Shown: piece after piece, positions 32,803-43,443 of the stretch | Layout: each line of letters opens with the position of its first letter | Position numbering within the stretch: the first letter of the stretch is position 1 | NCBI GenBank assembly: GCA_019671135.1 | Contig: JAHRHY010000021.1 | Span: 248,001 to 312,000, forward strand | Length of the DNA stretch: 64,000 bases | Source: Linnemannia hyalina | Lineage: Eukaryota > Mortierellomycota > Mortierellomycetes > Mortierellales > Mortierellaceae | Reading direction: 5' to 3' | Notes under the pieces: model-generated | Told to the model about the DNA's origin: nothing | Databases searched by the model: none | What the model saw: the letters and a program-made list of their open reading frames with translations, nothing else | Translations under genes and position numbers: made by a program

Positions 32803-34686
32803 ATGGCCCGCCCTCTCCCATGGGAGATCATCCGCAATGTCGGAGACTACCTCGACCCACCGCAGCTCCTTGTCTGCATCCAGCTTGCATCCTCGTGGAA
32901 GCCTCCCCTCATCCCTCGACTCTGGAGTGCCATCTGCGACCACTCCTACAGCTGGCACAAGGTGCTGAAGCAAGACAACACGTCTGACACTTGGACAGAG
33001 GCCGACGACCAGCGGCTTCGCGACCTATTTGTCAAGTATGGACACCACATCCGCGAACTGGACGTGTCCAGCCCTTACCTTATTGCCGCCGCCAGCAGCG
33101 CAGAAACCTGCACGAACCTATGTTCGCTCAGTATCAGGTTCCTGGACCTCCGCCGTCCCTACAACGATCCTTCCGGGGAGGAACAAGGAGGGATGATACC
33201 TGGACCGTTGATTTCGCCCGTCTTTGAGGAACACCTCCAATCGATCCTCCCTGCGAATCGAGGCCAAGGCCAAGGCGACTTGGGTAGACAGGCGCGTCTG
33301 TTAGATGGCTGGAATCTGGTCCAGCATATTTGGCTGCTGGTTCGACAGAATGCAGGGCTGCGGCAGTTGGTTCTGTGCAAGAACATCTCTGAACTGGCCA
33401 TAGTTCCTTCATCCTTTTCCCGCGCCAGTCTGGCGGTCCTGCATGACCTGGAGGAGCTCGACTACAGCCCAGACCATCTTGACCTCTTCGAGATTTTAAT
33501 TGCCCTTCCAAAGCTGCGATCTTTTAGCACGAGTCTGACATCGGGCGGATCCGACTACCTCCTGCCAACGCCCCATCAACTTGAGCGGCTTGACCTGCAC
33601 AAGGCGACGGTGGGCAGCGGAACCATGCACAATCTGTTGGAAAATCTTCCGGGTCTTGTCTCGCTGACGATTGGGACATTCTATCTGGACGGCTGGATGG
33701 GCACCGAGCTTGGTAGGCTCATGAAGAGCACGCCGAGTCAGCTAAAGGAACTTTATTTCAGCCACATCTCTCCCCCGTTATCCTTCGAGGACTATTGGGC
33801 GGCGATGCTGTTGATTCCCCGGCTGCCGTGTCTGACAACGCTTGTTGTTGATAGGGATAGCATGGAAATCGCCAAGGCCGCAGGGAAGCACTGCAGGCAG
33901 CTGAGGGTGTTTCGTCAGGCCTATGACGGGCTTTCTATCCACCCCGTTGACGGGGTTCAGCTACAGCCCGATTCTGTGTGCCAGATGCTGGAGACCTGTC
34001 TCGAGCTGGAAGAACTGGACGCGATTCATCACAAGATGGAGGTACAGAGTATATTGGTGAGACCGTGGGTGTGCGCTCAAATGACGGTGTTCCGATGCCA
34101 GATTGTAGGGGTCAACCGTCTGGCTGTAGAGGAGCAGAGGGTGGTGGATTCTCTTGTAGCCTCGGGGCGACTTTGTAGTAGGGACTCCCTCGAGGGTGAA
34201 GAGCGGCTTGCAGTGGAGCGGCTTGTGGAGAGTCGGGAACATCAGCAAGCGATCCTCGGCCGAGTCGGACAATGGACTTCACTCAAGACACTCTGCTTTG
34301 GGCACGAGTACAGGAACTATCGTCTCTATCAGTTGGACGAGCCCCCTTATTATACAGTCGATGGGGTCAAGTACTTGCAGTACGATGGGCCCATCCCCAA
34401 CACCTTGGAGTTGTCGCTCGAGTCTGGACTGGAACGACTGGCGGGGCTGAAGGATCTGGAGATGTTTGGGTTTGAGGGATTGGACCATAGGATTGGAAAG
34501 GCGGAACTGGACTGGATGGCGGTGAATTGGCCCAAGCTGAAGGTTATGCGTGGGCTCCATGTGGATACGATGCCGTATGTTGAGTACAATGTCCGTCGGG
34601 CAGAACTGAGGGAGTACTTCCAGAAACTGAGGCCAGATGTCGTCCATGCCACCATGGAGACCTCGTTGGGTCTCGGTCTTTATTAG
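32803..34686 (+). CDS. F-box protein with leucine-rich region, 627 aa
   Basis: A single exon. The ATG at 32803 opens with the F-box (RPLPWEIIRNVGDYLDPPQLLVC followed by ASSWKPPLIPRLWSAI); the frame stays open upstream into the inverted repeat, but that extension is not protein-like. Downstream segments are irregular leucine-rich repeats (IRELDVSSPYL, LRQLVLCKNISEL, LPKLRSFSTSL, LPGLVSLTIGTFYLDGW, LKELYFSHI, LKDLEMFGFEGL). Its layout is that of the F-box genes at 23978 and 63612, implying an SCF substrate adaptor. The inverted repeat just upstream may lie in its transcript. Confidence 0.88.
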   Translation: MARPLPWEIIRNVGDYLDPPQLLVCIQLASSWKPPLIPRLWSAICDHSYSWHKVLKQDNTSDTWTEADDQRLRDLFVKYGHHIRELDVSSPYLIAAASSAETCTNLCSLSIRFLDLRRPYNDPSGEEQGGMIPGPLISPVFEEHLQSILPANRGQGQGDLGRQARLLDGWNLVQHIWLLVRQNAGLRQLVLCKNISELAIVPSSFSRASLAVLHDLEELDYSPDHLDLFEILIALPKLRSFSTSLTSGGSDYLLPTPHQLERLDLHKATVGSGTMHNLLENLPGLVSLTIGTFYLDGWMGTELGRLMKSTPSQLKELYFSHISPPLSFEDYWAAMLLIPRLPCLTTLVVDRDSMEIAKAAGKHCRQLRVFRQAYDGLSIHPVDGVQLQPDSVCQMLETCLELEELDAIHHKMEVQSILVRPWVCAQMTVFRCQIVGVNRLAVEEQRVVDSLVASGRLCSRDSLEGEERLAVERLVESREHQQAILGRVGQWTSLKTLCFGHEYRNYRLYQLDEPPYYTVDGVKYLQYDGPIPNTLELSLESGLERLAGLKDLEMFGFEGLDHRIGKAELDWMAVNWPKLKVMRGLHVDTMPYVEYNVRRAELREYFQKLRPDVVHATMETSLGLGLY

Positions 34687-35397
34687 CTAGGGAAGGGGGA
34701 CAAGATTTTGTCGCGTACTCTTCAGAGGACCAATCGCATTCACTGTACACAGTATAAATACCTCTCTCTCTCTCTCGCTCGCTCTCTTTATCTATTCCCA
34801 CTTCTTCCTAAACCCTTCACAAACACACACTCTTCCTCTTTCCTTCGGTGTAGATGCGGTCTCGGACGATTCTCCTCATTAGCGCAGAATCAACCCGCTG
34901 TCAGAATCTATACTTCCTCCGTCCCATGCATACATAACCAACTCATTCATTCGGGGTGTGCCTGGTTACATCCTCTTCTCAACCTGTTCTTATTTTTCTG
35001 GAGTCGGCTTTCTCTTATCGTTCCTTTCTTCCCTCTCAAGTTAGCCCTCTCTCCCTGTCTCTCACACTTCTGTCTCCCTCCAACGGTTAAGCCATGACGC
35101 GTACAAGTCCTATGCGCATCCATATCCATACAAACCACATTCTACTTACAGGACAAGCCATAAGAGCATTGACCCAAGCAAGCAAGGTTTCCAATAAGTG
35201 TGGCAGCAAGTTGTCGAAGAAAAAGTGGCTGTGATTCATAGAAAAAGTGCTGTGGACAGGTGGGCCTAGAATACATATGTTGATACAAGTGTTGACTTTT
35301 GTTGGTTCCTGCTTGTTGGGAGGGTTGGTTGGTTGGTTGGTTGTTGTTTGATTGTTGCCCATTGTCCATTTCACTCAGCGACGCGACGAGTAAGATA
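34687..35397. other. intergenic; TATA-like element and a short open frame
   Basis: A TATAAATA occurs at 34753-34760 on the + strand, followed by a CT-rich stretch typical of leaders in this window. The only downstream frames are short (for example ATG 35094, about 44 codons, basic), with no recognisable domain. A (GGTT)n run is at 35324-35346. No gene can be supported. Confidence 0.45.
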
Positions 35398-36860
35398 CTA
35401 CATCCTCGTCAGAGCCTTGACCTTGTGCGTAAAGTGGTCGCTCAAATGATGGCGCAGCATAGGAACAGACTTTATAACCTGCGAGCACTGGTTACACACC
35501 ATCGCAATCTTCTTCATTCTCCTGTACGTGTTCAACTCCTCCGCCGTCTTCTGGAATGACCCCTTCTCCTGAATGGTCTTGATCACCTCTTCTGGAGAGA
35601 TGAAGAATCTAGTGTTGAACGAATTCCAGTGTTGCGCGTTCTTCAGATATGGCGAGCAAAAGTCCTGAGAGATGACGTGGAGATGTAATTGGCTAGTAGT
35701 AGTCATAATTCAATGAATAAATAATTGGTTAATGCTTTCTTCTCCTTACTGCTTTCAGAGAAGAACGGATCTTGATTTATAACGAATTATTTCTGCGTTG
35801 AGAGGAAGAGCACCGACGAACCTAATACTGGGAATGGCGTGGAAGCCCATCTTGAAGTCCAGATAGGCGTTCTCTGCCTTCAAACTAGCAATTAAAAATG
35901 ATCAAAGATATCACAGGGTCAGAACTCAATGATACGCTGTCCTTCACGGACATTGAACTTTCAAGGGAAGGAGGAAGGACACAACGTACGTCCTCATAAG
36001 AGTGGTTGCCACGCGGATCAACCCCTCCACCGTCCTGATTCCTGCTTCGCCGACCAAGTCCGTCACCTTGTCCACCGGCTTTCTGGGTAACACAAGCATA
36101 TGCACCTTCGCCTACAAGTTGAAGAAAATGAAAATTATAAGCTTTTCCGTTACAGATTCAGCATTTTACCAATTGCAATCAAGACCGTGAGGAAGCAAAG
36201 ACTCACCTTGGGATAGGCATCCATGATGATAATATGGCCATCGTCGTGCCAGTGCCTCAAGTTTTCGGGTATAGTGAGAGGGTTATTGCAGTACTTTACA
36301 AACACAGCTGACCATTGCATTTTCCCCCCCGCAGGCGTCGACTGGGTCGAGGTAACCGATTTTTCTATAGAAGAGATGGTTGTCGTGGCGACAGCTGGTG
36401 CATCAGTCGCGCTAGTCTTGGCGTAGGGCACTCGTTTTCTATGCTGTGACCGGGATGAACTGGGCGAAGACAACAACGCCTCCGCTTTGGTGACATCAAC
36501 AAGGTTGGTACCGCCGCCTGGCGTTGCTGCCGGTTGAGAGCGGCTGGATAGGACAGGAATCTGAGCCGTGGGGTCCTTCCGAGCCAGGATTGTCTTAACT
36601 GAGAGGTTGGTTATTCGAATCCATCGATTGTCATATGTCACAAGGGAAAAGGAATGGTGTTGGTCAGTTCATGCTGGAAGAGATGTCCTTATGTCAAGGT
36701 GCGGAATGCCATTCACACGCTCGTGGCCGGCGTAAGGACCAATGAAGCTGGGAGTGAATGTGCGAGAGAGAGAGAGAAGGGGCGTACAGAGGTCGATCTT
36801 CCCGTCCAAGGTGTGGATCACTTCCTTGGGGTCGATGAACTTTTTGTCTTTGTTCGTCAT
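35398..36860 (-). CDS. HNT3: aprataxin-like DNA-adenylate hydrolase (HIT plus zinc finger), 314 aa
   Basis: Six exons: 36860-36788, 36598-36207, 36111-35990, 35884-35822 and 35692-35398 account for five coding pieces with all phases closing at 945 nt. The HIT domain begins at WSAVFVKYCNNP, runs through DAYPKAKVHMLVLPRK, and ends with the catalytic histidine triad in QLHLHVISQDF. The following KNAQHWNSFNTRFF and the C-terminal zinc finger (CNQCSQVIKSVPMLRHHLSDH) are hallmarks of aprataxin. The enzyme removes AMP from 5'-adenylated DNA ends left by abortive ligation and acts in nuclear single-strand-break repair. As in yeast Hnt3, there is no N-terminal FHA domain. Residues 25-100 are a Ser/Thr-rich linker. 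Confidence 0.94.
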
Positions 36861-36990
36861 GGCTTCGGCGAGGAAGGTAAATAAAAAAGAGACATGGTGG
36901 CGAACAAGTTCACAAGTTCAGGGCAGGCTGGGAGATCTTGTTAGTTGTCATTCACGTGAGGCCTGATTTAACGATGTAACATCTACTGCC

Positions 36991-37021
36991 ACAACACAAC
37001 AACACAACAACACAACAACAC
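36991..37021. repeat. (ACAAC)n microsatellite
   Basis: Alternating ACAAC and AAC units upstream of the aprataxin gene. Confidence 0.85.
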
Positions 37022-37504
37022 CCCTTTCTTCATCGCCAGAGGGTACAAGTCAACCCAGTCCGAACGCTGTAGAGCTTGCTTTGTGGATCGTCGCGTCCTT
37101 CTCTTCGTTTTGTTTTTTCCTTCTTTCCTTCGTTCCTTTGTACATATTGTGAAACAAAAAGAAGAAAGACATGGTACATGTACAAGAAGAGAGCAATGCA
37201 GGTGCGTCGTTTATCAAGGTAGAGTACATGTATATTACGAGTGGGGGTGAGAACAAGGACCATGTCGAACAAAGAAATTGGAGTTGTTTTCTCTCTTTCT
37301 CGCTCACTCTCTTCCCCCTGTGATTCACGCGCCATTTCTACTCTTCTCAGAAACAAATCAGGTGTAGGTGGTTCGCACTTATCCCAAAGTAATGCGCGAA
37401 AGTATCAGACAATTTGTCAAATAGAAAAAATGGCGCACACCGCCTTTGACAGATGAATGACGTGTAAACAAGTGTTTCTTCTTAATTGTTCATTCACGAA
37501 AGAG

Positions 37505-37549
37505 AGGGGAAGATAGAGAATAGGGGGTGAGGATGGAACCTCATAAAAG
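37505..37549 (+). promoter_or_regulatory. metallothionein promoter: two AGGGG motifs and TATA-like box
   Basis: AGGGG occurs at 37505-37509 and 37522-37526. This matches the fungal stress-response element core, although such 5-mers are common by chance. ATAAAAG at 37543-37549 lies 134 bp before the ATG, a sensible TATA position. A classical metal-response element (TGCRCNC) was looked for and not found. Confidence 0.4.
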
Positions 37550-37682
37550 CGCGCTGATTCTTGTCTTCCTTCACTCTATTCATACTTTCTCCTTCCTTTT
37601 TTTTGTTCGAAACCAGCATCATCTACAACTTATCAAGCCAAATAACAACAAAAACCTCTACCCTCAACCATACCATTTCATC

Positions 37683-38480
37683 ATGAACCCTTGTGGAAAC
37701 AGCGCCTGTACCTGCGGCAGCAACTGTGGTAAGTGCCTTCTTTTCTGCACTCTACTCCGCCGACATGTTTGTGTTTCCGATATGCATGCTTGTCCTTCCC
37801 ACGCGCTCGCCTTTTGCTCCGCCGGGGGTGACCCTGCCTTTATGGTGACCTCCTCTTCGAGTAGCACAAAATTCGGAATGTGATGAATGCGCCCATGGAG
37901 GATGAACAGAAGTTCATTCCTCATCACTCTTCTATGAGTGTCTTGACTTGAACAAACACACTTTCTCTCTCTTTTCCAGTCGCATTTAATTTTCTGCGTG
38001 CTCGCGTCATTTGTCGTCAATTCCATTTTTTTCTCACACCCATTGATTTGTAGTTCATCCTCTTACTAACTACTCTTCCCCTTTCTCCCCTACTCCCTTT
38101 CCCCCTCTCCTTCATAACCTACAATCCACCCTCAAGGATGTGGTCAACAATGCCAATGCGGAAAGACCGAGATGACCTCTTCCTCTGCTCCCGGCAGCGC
38201 TCCCTCTGAAGGAGCCAAATGCACCTGCAAGAGCGGAGGCAAGTGTACCTGCGCGAAGCCCTGCCATTGTGGTCAGAAGCAAGGTTGTGGATGTGCCAAG
38301 GGGGCATGTCCTTGTGAAGGATCGACTGGTGGAGAGTGCAAGTGTGGTAAGGATTGCAAGTGCGCTTCCGGTCATGGGTGCGGTTGTGCCAAGGGTGCGT
38401 GCCCCTGCGAGGGCAAGTCTGGCGCCGACTGCCATTGTGACAAGAGCTGCAAGTGCTCCTCTGGCCAGGTAATGCCTTGA
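37683..38480 (+). CDS. metallothionein-like cysteine-rich protein, about 129 aa
   Basis: Exon 1 is 37683-37728 and exon 2 starts at 38137; the intron is 408 nt. The protein is packed with C-x-C and C-G-C motifs (CGNSACTCGSNCGCG at the start; CHCGQKQGCGCAKGACPC and GHGCGCAKGACPCEG, a tandem internal unit), and lacks aromatic residues as far as I can see. These are metallothionein features: it should chelate Cu, Zn or Cd in the cytosol. The second exon runs to a TGA at 38480. Alternatively, a GTAATG donor after codon CAG (38469) and an acceptor at 38578 would replace the last residues by a single His and stop at 38584. Either way the Cys-rich body is unchanged. At about 129 aa it is long for a metallothionein, consistent with internal duplication. 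Confidence 0.88.
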
Positions 38481-38584
38481 TTGTGACGCTAGTGCGAAGA
38501 CCAGGTGAATGTTCGTTTATATCTAATTGGCTACGTCTGACACTACTTCACCCTTTCCCCGTCCATTCATCCTGATAGCATTAA

Positions 38585-40080
38585 TGCTTTGGGCAAAGAC
38601 ATTGTACTATACTTCCATACTCTTTTTTTTTCTTTCGTTTGAGTGCAACGGTCCTTCAGAGCGAACTTGACCAAGCCTCATTTCTGTCAAATTCACACAT
38701 GGCAGCATGCCTGTTGATTATTCTCTTTTTCATAGCCATTGTTCTTTCGTTGAATAAAAAGGCTTTTCTTGTCATAACAAAGAATACCATTGGGGTGTAA
38801 AGGTGTGCTTGTTTTTCGTATAAAAGGCAAACAAGGACAACCATTTGACCCCTCTTTCTTCCTTTTGCAACCTTTATATACCACTTTGGAACTTAGGAAG
38901 CGCATGGGCATGGACAAAGACATGGACAAAGGCAAAGAAAGGACAACAATGGTAATGTACTTTTCTTTCTCACTTTCCACCCCCACCTCAACGTCTCCTG
39001 GCACCCTGATTCTTCACGCCCTCTCGATTCAACACGGTAGGATACGCCTCCACCGTTGACCTTTCTCTCAAACCATATCACACTGCCTCGAACAGAGAGA
39101 GGAACACCTAGGTTGAACAAAGGGTCAAAGAAGAATACGCTCTGCGACCCTACCTGCCCCATCGTCTGGTTGTTCAGGACATGCGTCTTTAAGACTCCAG
39201 CTTGCTGAATGCTAAGGGTGGTGGAGGAGGTAAGAAAAGAAGAAAGGGAACAAAATGAGAAAGTACACTTTGCACCGAGGAACGAGCGAATATCATTGAA
39301 TGAATACGACTTTTTTTGCTCTTGTTCATCAAGCCTCCGGAGACATATGCGACCGCTGCCATAGTCACTTCCCTCTCAGACACTACACCTCGACACCGAG
39401 GATCAGTATCAGCTCTCACCTTTACAACTACCTTCGCACCCATTACCACCACCGCCTATGCTACCGCATCCATCGACACCACGACTGCCACTGCTACCTT
39501 CAACGATATCATGGTGACGACAAGAGCCTGGTTGTGCTTGAAATGCCGACGCGACCACTACCGAGAAAAACCAGAGCCGTTACCCAAGTTTACTGCCCCG
39601 TACCTTTGCCGCGGGATGGATGTTGTTCCCAAGTTGGCCAAGCGAGAAGCCAAAAGGTTGTTTTGTCTTGGGGACTTTGATATGGCTGCCTTGAATTTCC
39701 GGGGGACGAGGTACGACATCTAGTTGTACCTCAAGGAGGCGGTACTGAAATATGCGCCTGGGCTTCATGGTGGAGATGTTGAGATTGAGCACATGAGGAC
39801 TATTTGGAAAACTGACCTTGTTAAGTATGGTGTAAGATGTCACAACCTATGGACTACATGTAGTGAGTTTGTTGAAAGGAGAGTAGGTGTATATCGCTGA
39901 GAGGCTTCTGAGAGTCGACACTTGGATCTGAGAAGGTCACTCTCACTGCCCTACTGTTCACCCCTCCTCCTTTTTTTATCTGTTGCACAAGATAAAAACA
40001 CTGCCCAATCTTTTTTTCACCCATCTCCTTTTTGTTCTTCTTTGCTTGTTCACCTTTTCACAACACAACTGTGGACAACG
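38585..40080. other. intergenic with a TATA box and a gene relic
   Basis: TATAAAAG at 38819-38826 is a good TATA box, and an ATG at about 38904 is followed by a possible donor (ATGGTAATG) at about 38951. No certain downstream exon was found, but the relic at 39330-39838 lies in the right place. Otherwise nothing was recognised. Confidence 0.4.
39330..39838 (+). pseudogene. relic of the AT-hook/F-box/CxxC family (C-terminal module)
   Basis: A first half-site reads DICDRCHSHF, like WICTRC and WICERC in the genes at 11798 and 14180. A second, in a different frame, reads AWLCLKCRRDHYREKPEPL, like MLCLACRQEYFKRHPEPL. After an in-frame stop (39721-39723) the text continues KEAVLKYAPGLHGG, matching the family's EVQKRAIHIHGG block. 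No F-box or AT-hook is visible. The frame switch and internal stop indicate a decayed copy, although an intron between the two half-sites cannot be excluded. Confidence 0.55.
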
Positions 40081-42058
40081 ATGGGAATTGTAGCGGCAGT
40101 TCGTGGTGCAGCAGCCGTGGCTCTTCGTGGTGCAGCAATGCAAACAAAGCCAAATAGAGGTAAGATCACATCTTTCGTCATGTTGACCAAGTCGTGTTCG
40201 CTTCTTTCTTGATATCAAAACTCTCTCACACATCATCGCAACCGTCTTAGGTCTCTCGACGGCTCCTCTTTCTTCTCACTCTCCTCTTCACGCGTTGCGC
40301 GAGCAAGACAGTCACGACCACCTGCGTCTCTTGCCCAAAAGAACTCTACTCCATTCACTCTCTTCACCCACAACCACACCAACGACACATTCACAACCAA
40401 CCAGAATGGGAAAGCAACAAAAGAACGACGGCAACGACATCACTATTCTCGACGACATTCCAACCCTTGAGGAATGCTATGGAGAGTACCCCAAGCCAAA
40501 TAAAGGTAGTTGAATCTTCTCACCTCACATTTCTATTCTTTCTCCATCGCACTTGCATCCCATAATTCGGACCTGTCTTTTTTAGGAGAATGCAATCCCT
40601 CTTTCAGTGACAAAAATCGAACCTACATTTTCTTCCTTCCCGTTTCGCTGACTCACAACCCTGTGTTCTTCTCTACTTATCCAACCAGCCGACCATAATG
40701 AATTTGCCCCCAACACTCTCTGGAGCAAACGTATCTCAATGTGGTATGGATTTGTTGCTTGATCAAAAGATCGCATCAATGATTCGCTTGCGATAGGTAC
40801 ATTTTTCTTTCCATTTGTAAGCCATGGCATTAACGATCGACTCTCTTTTTTCTTGCGTTCTTTGCGCGCGATAGGAAGGGAGACATTACAAAGCTCCAGA
40901 TCGACGCAGTTGGTGAGGCATTGTTGAGTCGTTTTGTTTGTGTCCTCAAGGATTCAATTGCAGGATCTAATTAATTGCTAAGCTGACCAATCCCCGCTAT
41001 CCTTGCCATGCGCTATATAGTTAACGCTGCGAACGAGTCACTTCTTGGAGGAGGCGGAAGTACGTCAACAGGATGTCATGTTTACCAGAATTTGACGTGA
41101 CAGAACATATAGCAGGGTGTCTGACACGTTCACTTTCCTCTGTTAATGCAATAGTCGATGGAGCCATTCACAGGGCAGCTGGAAGGGAGCTCTTGGTGGA
41201 GTGCCGCACACTTAGAGGATGCCCAACAGGCGTAAGTCACCTTTTTTTTGGTCAATCTGTTGTCTGCAGCATTGAGCACCTGTATTGACCAGTGGATCTA
41301 ACGTTGACTGCTTTGCTCATTTTCCCGTTATTAGGAGGCCAAGAGTACCAAGGCCTACAGGCTTCCCTCAAAGAGTAAGAATATTTTCTTGTCGCGTTGC
41401 TCAGAGGCGAGGTAAGTGGAATAAGAAGGATTGAAACAAAGATTTAACACCAGGTTGATCTCCTACTTTTTCTTTTAGGAATCATTCACACGGTTGGGCC
41501 TATTGGTGAGAATCCCCCCAAACTAAAGAGCTGCTACAATAGCGTCCTCGAGATTGTCAAGGATGAAAAACTCAAGAGCATCGTAAGTCGAGATCCACCT
41601 TGACACTCTTTGATATCTTGACATTAGACAGCAGTGAGTGCGTATGAGACGCGTTACTGACGCGTACTCCCAATTGCTATAGGCATTCTGTTGTATCTCC
41701 ACAGGGATTTACGGATATGACAACAAGAACGCGGCCGAAGTGGCGTTGAAGACTGTTCGCGACTGGATGGACAGTCATCCCAATGAAGCCCGCGAGGTAA
41801 TGTTTTAGGATCTTAACGATCGCAAAACGTGTTTCGTTTTCGACAGCGATGATTTGATATAACCTGAACACTGGATTGACGATCGATCTACTTTCTACCA
41901 CCTTGTTATCTTTGCGACCATAGATCGAGCGAGTCGTGTTTTGCGTGTTCTTGGACAAGGACGTCCAAATCTATGAGACGCTGCTCCCTCGCTACTTCCC
42001 CAAGGATGAGGGACAGTCAAAGCCCTCAGATACTCAACAAGAGACGTCGTCTGCCTGA
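40081..42058 (+). CDS. MacroD-type macro-domain protein (ADP-ribosyl hydrolase), 233 aa by the downstream first exon
   Basis: Nine exons: 40406-40505, 40689-40743, 40875-40912, 41021-41059, 41155-41231, 41335-41374, 41479-41582, 41683-41796 and 41924-42058; the total is 702 nt with every phase closed. The macro domain shows the MacroD/YmdB signature: [43 protein letters not shown] and the phosphate loop [16 protein letters not shown]. Such enzymes remove mono-ADP-ribose from proteins or deacetylate O-acetyl-ADP-ribose. An upstream ATG at 40081 opens an Ala/Arg-rich 26-codon exon (40081-40159) ending in the same phase, so it could splice to exon 2 as an alternative start with a mitochondrial-type N-terminus. 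Confidence 0.93.
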
Positions 42059-43202
42059 AAACAAAGATTTGAGTGTGTGAGCCCTGCGTGTGGAGGACGG
42101 CGCTAATTTGAATCAGGGTTGGATTTTACTTTTTTTCACTCACACCGTTTCGCCCAAAACATTGTTTTCTTTTTCTTCTTCCTTAAGCGCACACCCTCTC
42201 TCCTCTTTCCGTCGTCTCCTCCCTCGTTTATCGCATGTATAACTATCTCAGCCGTATCTTTTCACATGCAACGAAAGAATAAAAGAAAAACAATCAAAAA
42301 GGAAAACACCATTCATGACACCCTCTCGACGGACCGCTTGCTATTGCTACTCAGGAAGATGCCACAAACTTCAAGTATTTGGAGAGTGTTTTTTGGTACT
42401 GACGACACAGGACGTCTTGGCTCACGGAGGCAAGCGTGCGACACCGCCACGATATCTGTTACCAGACTGACTGCGAGATCAAAGCAAGGCCCACGACTGT
42501 TTGGAAAAATGACTGTGTCTTTGTTGAGGTTGGGTGAAATGTGTGCCCATTGTAAACATGCCAAAATCAAAATAACCACTTTCAAAACACGCCAAATGAT
42601 TGGCCAGTAAGAGTCGAAGAGCGAGGTTGAAAAAATAAACCCACTTTCAAAAACGCGCCAAACGATAGACAAAGAGAATTTCTTGCAAATAAAGACTGCA
42701 AGGACGGTGGCGCTGGCTTGCACTTGTGGACAAGACAGCAAGATGGTCGCCAGTCCCTCTTGTAAAGGTGCTGTCCTTGGGAAGGTATTTGTCCCTCTTG
42801 TGAAGAGGTACAGGCCCTCTTGTGAAGAGGTTCTCTCCCTCTTGCATTTAAGGTTTGTCCCTCTTGCCAAGAGGCCCCTCCCGCCAACAGGTTCACACAA
42901 TTCTTTCACCGCCTGTATATGGCACTGCGTGTTACATATTTGACCCAACTCTCAACCACTTTTCCAAATAGTCGTGGGCCTCGAATCAAAGACACCCCTC
43001 TTCAGACATCGGTCGTTACTTTCTATCCTCGTCTACAAAACGTTGTTCTTCAGCACAAAAAACCAGCTTGCCAGAGTGTTATCCATTGGAATTGGCGCTT
43101 CGGATATGTTCAAATGAGGAGTACCAGGTGCCGTCCAGGCACCCCGTTGTCGTTCCAAGCAAAAATAGAAAAAAAGGTGTCCTTGATAAAGAAGCAAAAG
43201 GA
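42059..43202. other. intergenic with tandem and dispersed short repeats
   Basis: No gene is visible. A near-direct repeat lies at 42576-42602 and 42639-42667 (ACTTTCAAAA followed by CGCCAAA). A five-copy CCCTCTTG repeat is listed separately. Confidence 0.6.
42754..42879. repeat. five-copy CCCTCTTG-based tandem repeat with palindromic units
   Basis: CCCTCTTG recurs five times, the last four at about 21-23-bp spacing. The two central units are CCTCTTGTGAAGAGG, a perfect 6-bp stem with a 3-nt loop. Confidence 0.8.
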
Positions 43203-43274
43203 AGCAGAATTCCGGATTTGAACCAGAGACCTGCCGATCTGCAGTCGGCTGCTCTGCCGCTGAGCTAATCCTGC
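43203..43274 (-). tRNA. tRNA-Cys (anticodon GCA)
   Basis: A 72-nt cloverleaf on the minus strand with the same acceptor, anticodon arm and discriminator T as the tRNA at 26969. It differs in the D-loop (GCA for GTA) and T-arm (TCTGG/CCGGA, loop TTCAAAT), all compatible with folding. The anticodon loop is CTGCAGA. TTTT on the minus strand (43199-43196) provides a Pol III terminator. Confidence 0.97.
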
Positions 43275-43443
43275 CTTTCGATACTTTCCATACATTTGGA
43301 GATACTATATAACTCCAAGGTCGCACATACATATTTCGAGGTACACGTGACGCAGGAAATAAGGGCTGGCTGAAATTGGCGGCGTTTTTTGTGATGCGTA
43401 GACAATGGATATATGAAAATAATAAAGGGTCTTTGATCTGTTA

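Larger units (their letters stand above)
36861..37682. other. shared 5' intergenic region of aprataxin and metallothionein
   Basis: Divergent promoters. A CAACA repeat at 36991-37021 and CT-rich sequence are present. Elements close to the metallothionein are listed separately. Confidence 0.6.

Noticed and set aside
36669..36787. Continuation of aprataxin exon 1 as a 63-codon frame
   Set aside because: The text after residue 24 does not match the family. Splicing at 36787 to 36598 gives a smooth KIDLFKTILARKDP junction with correct phase.
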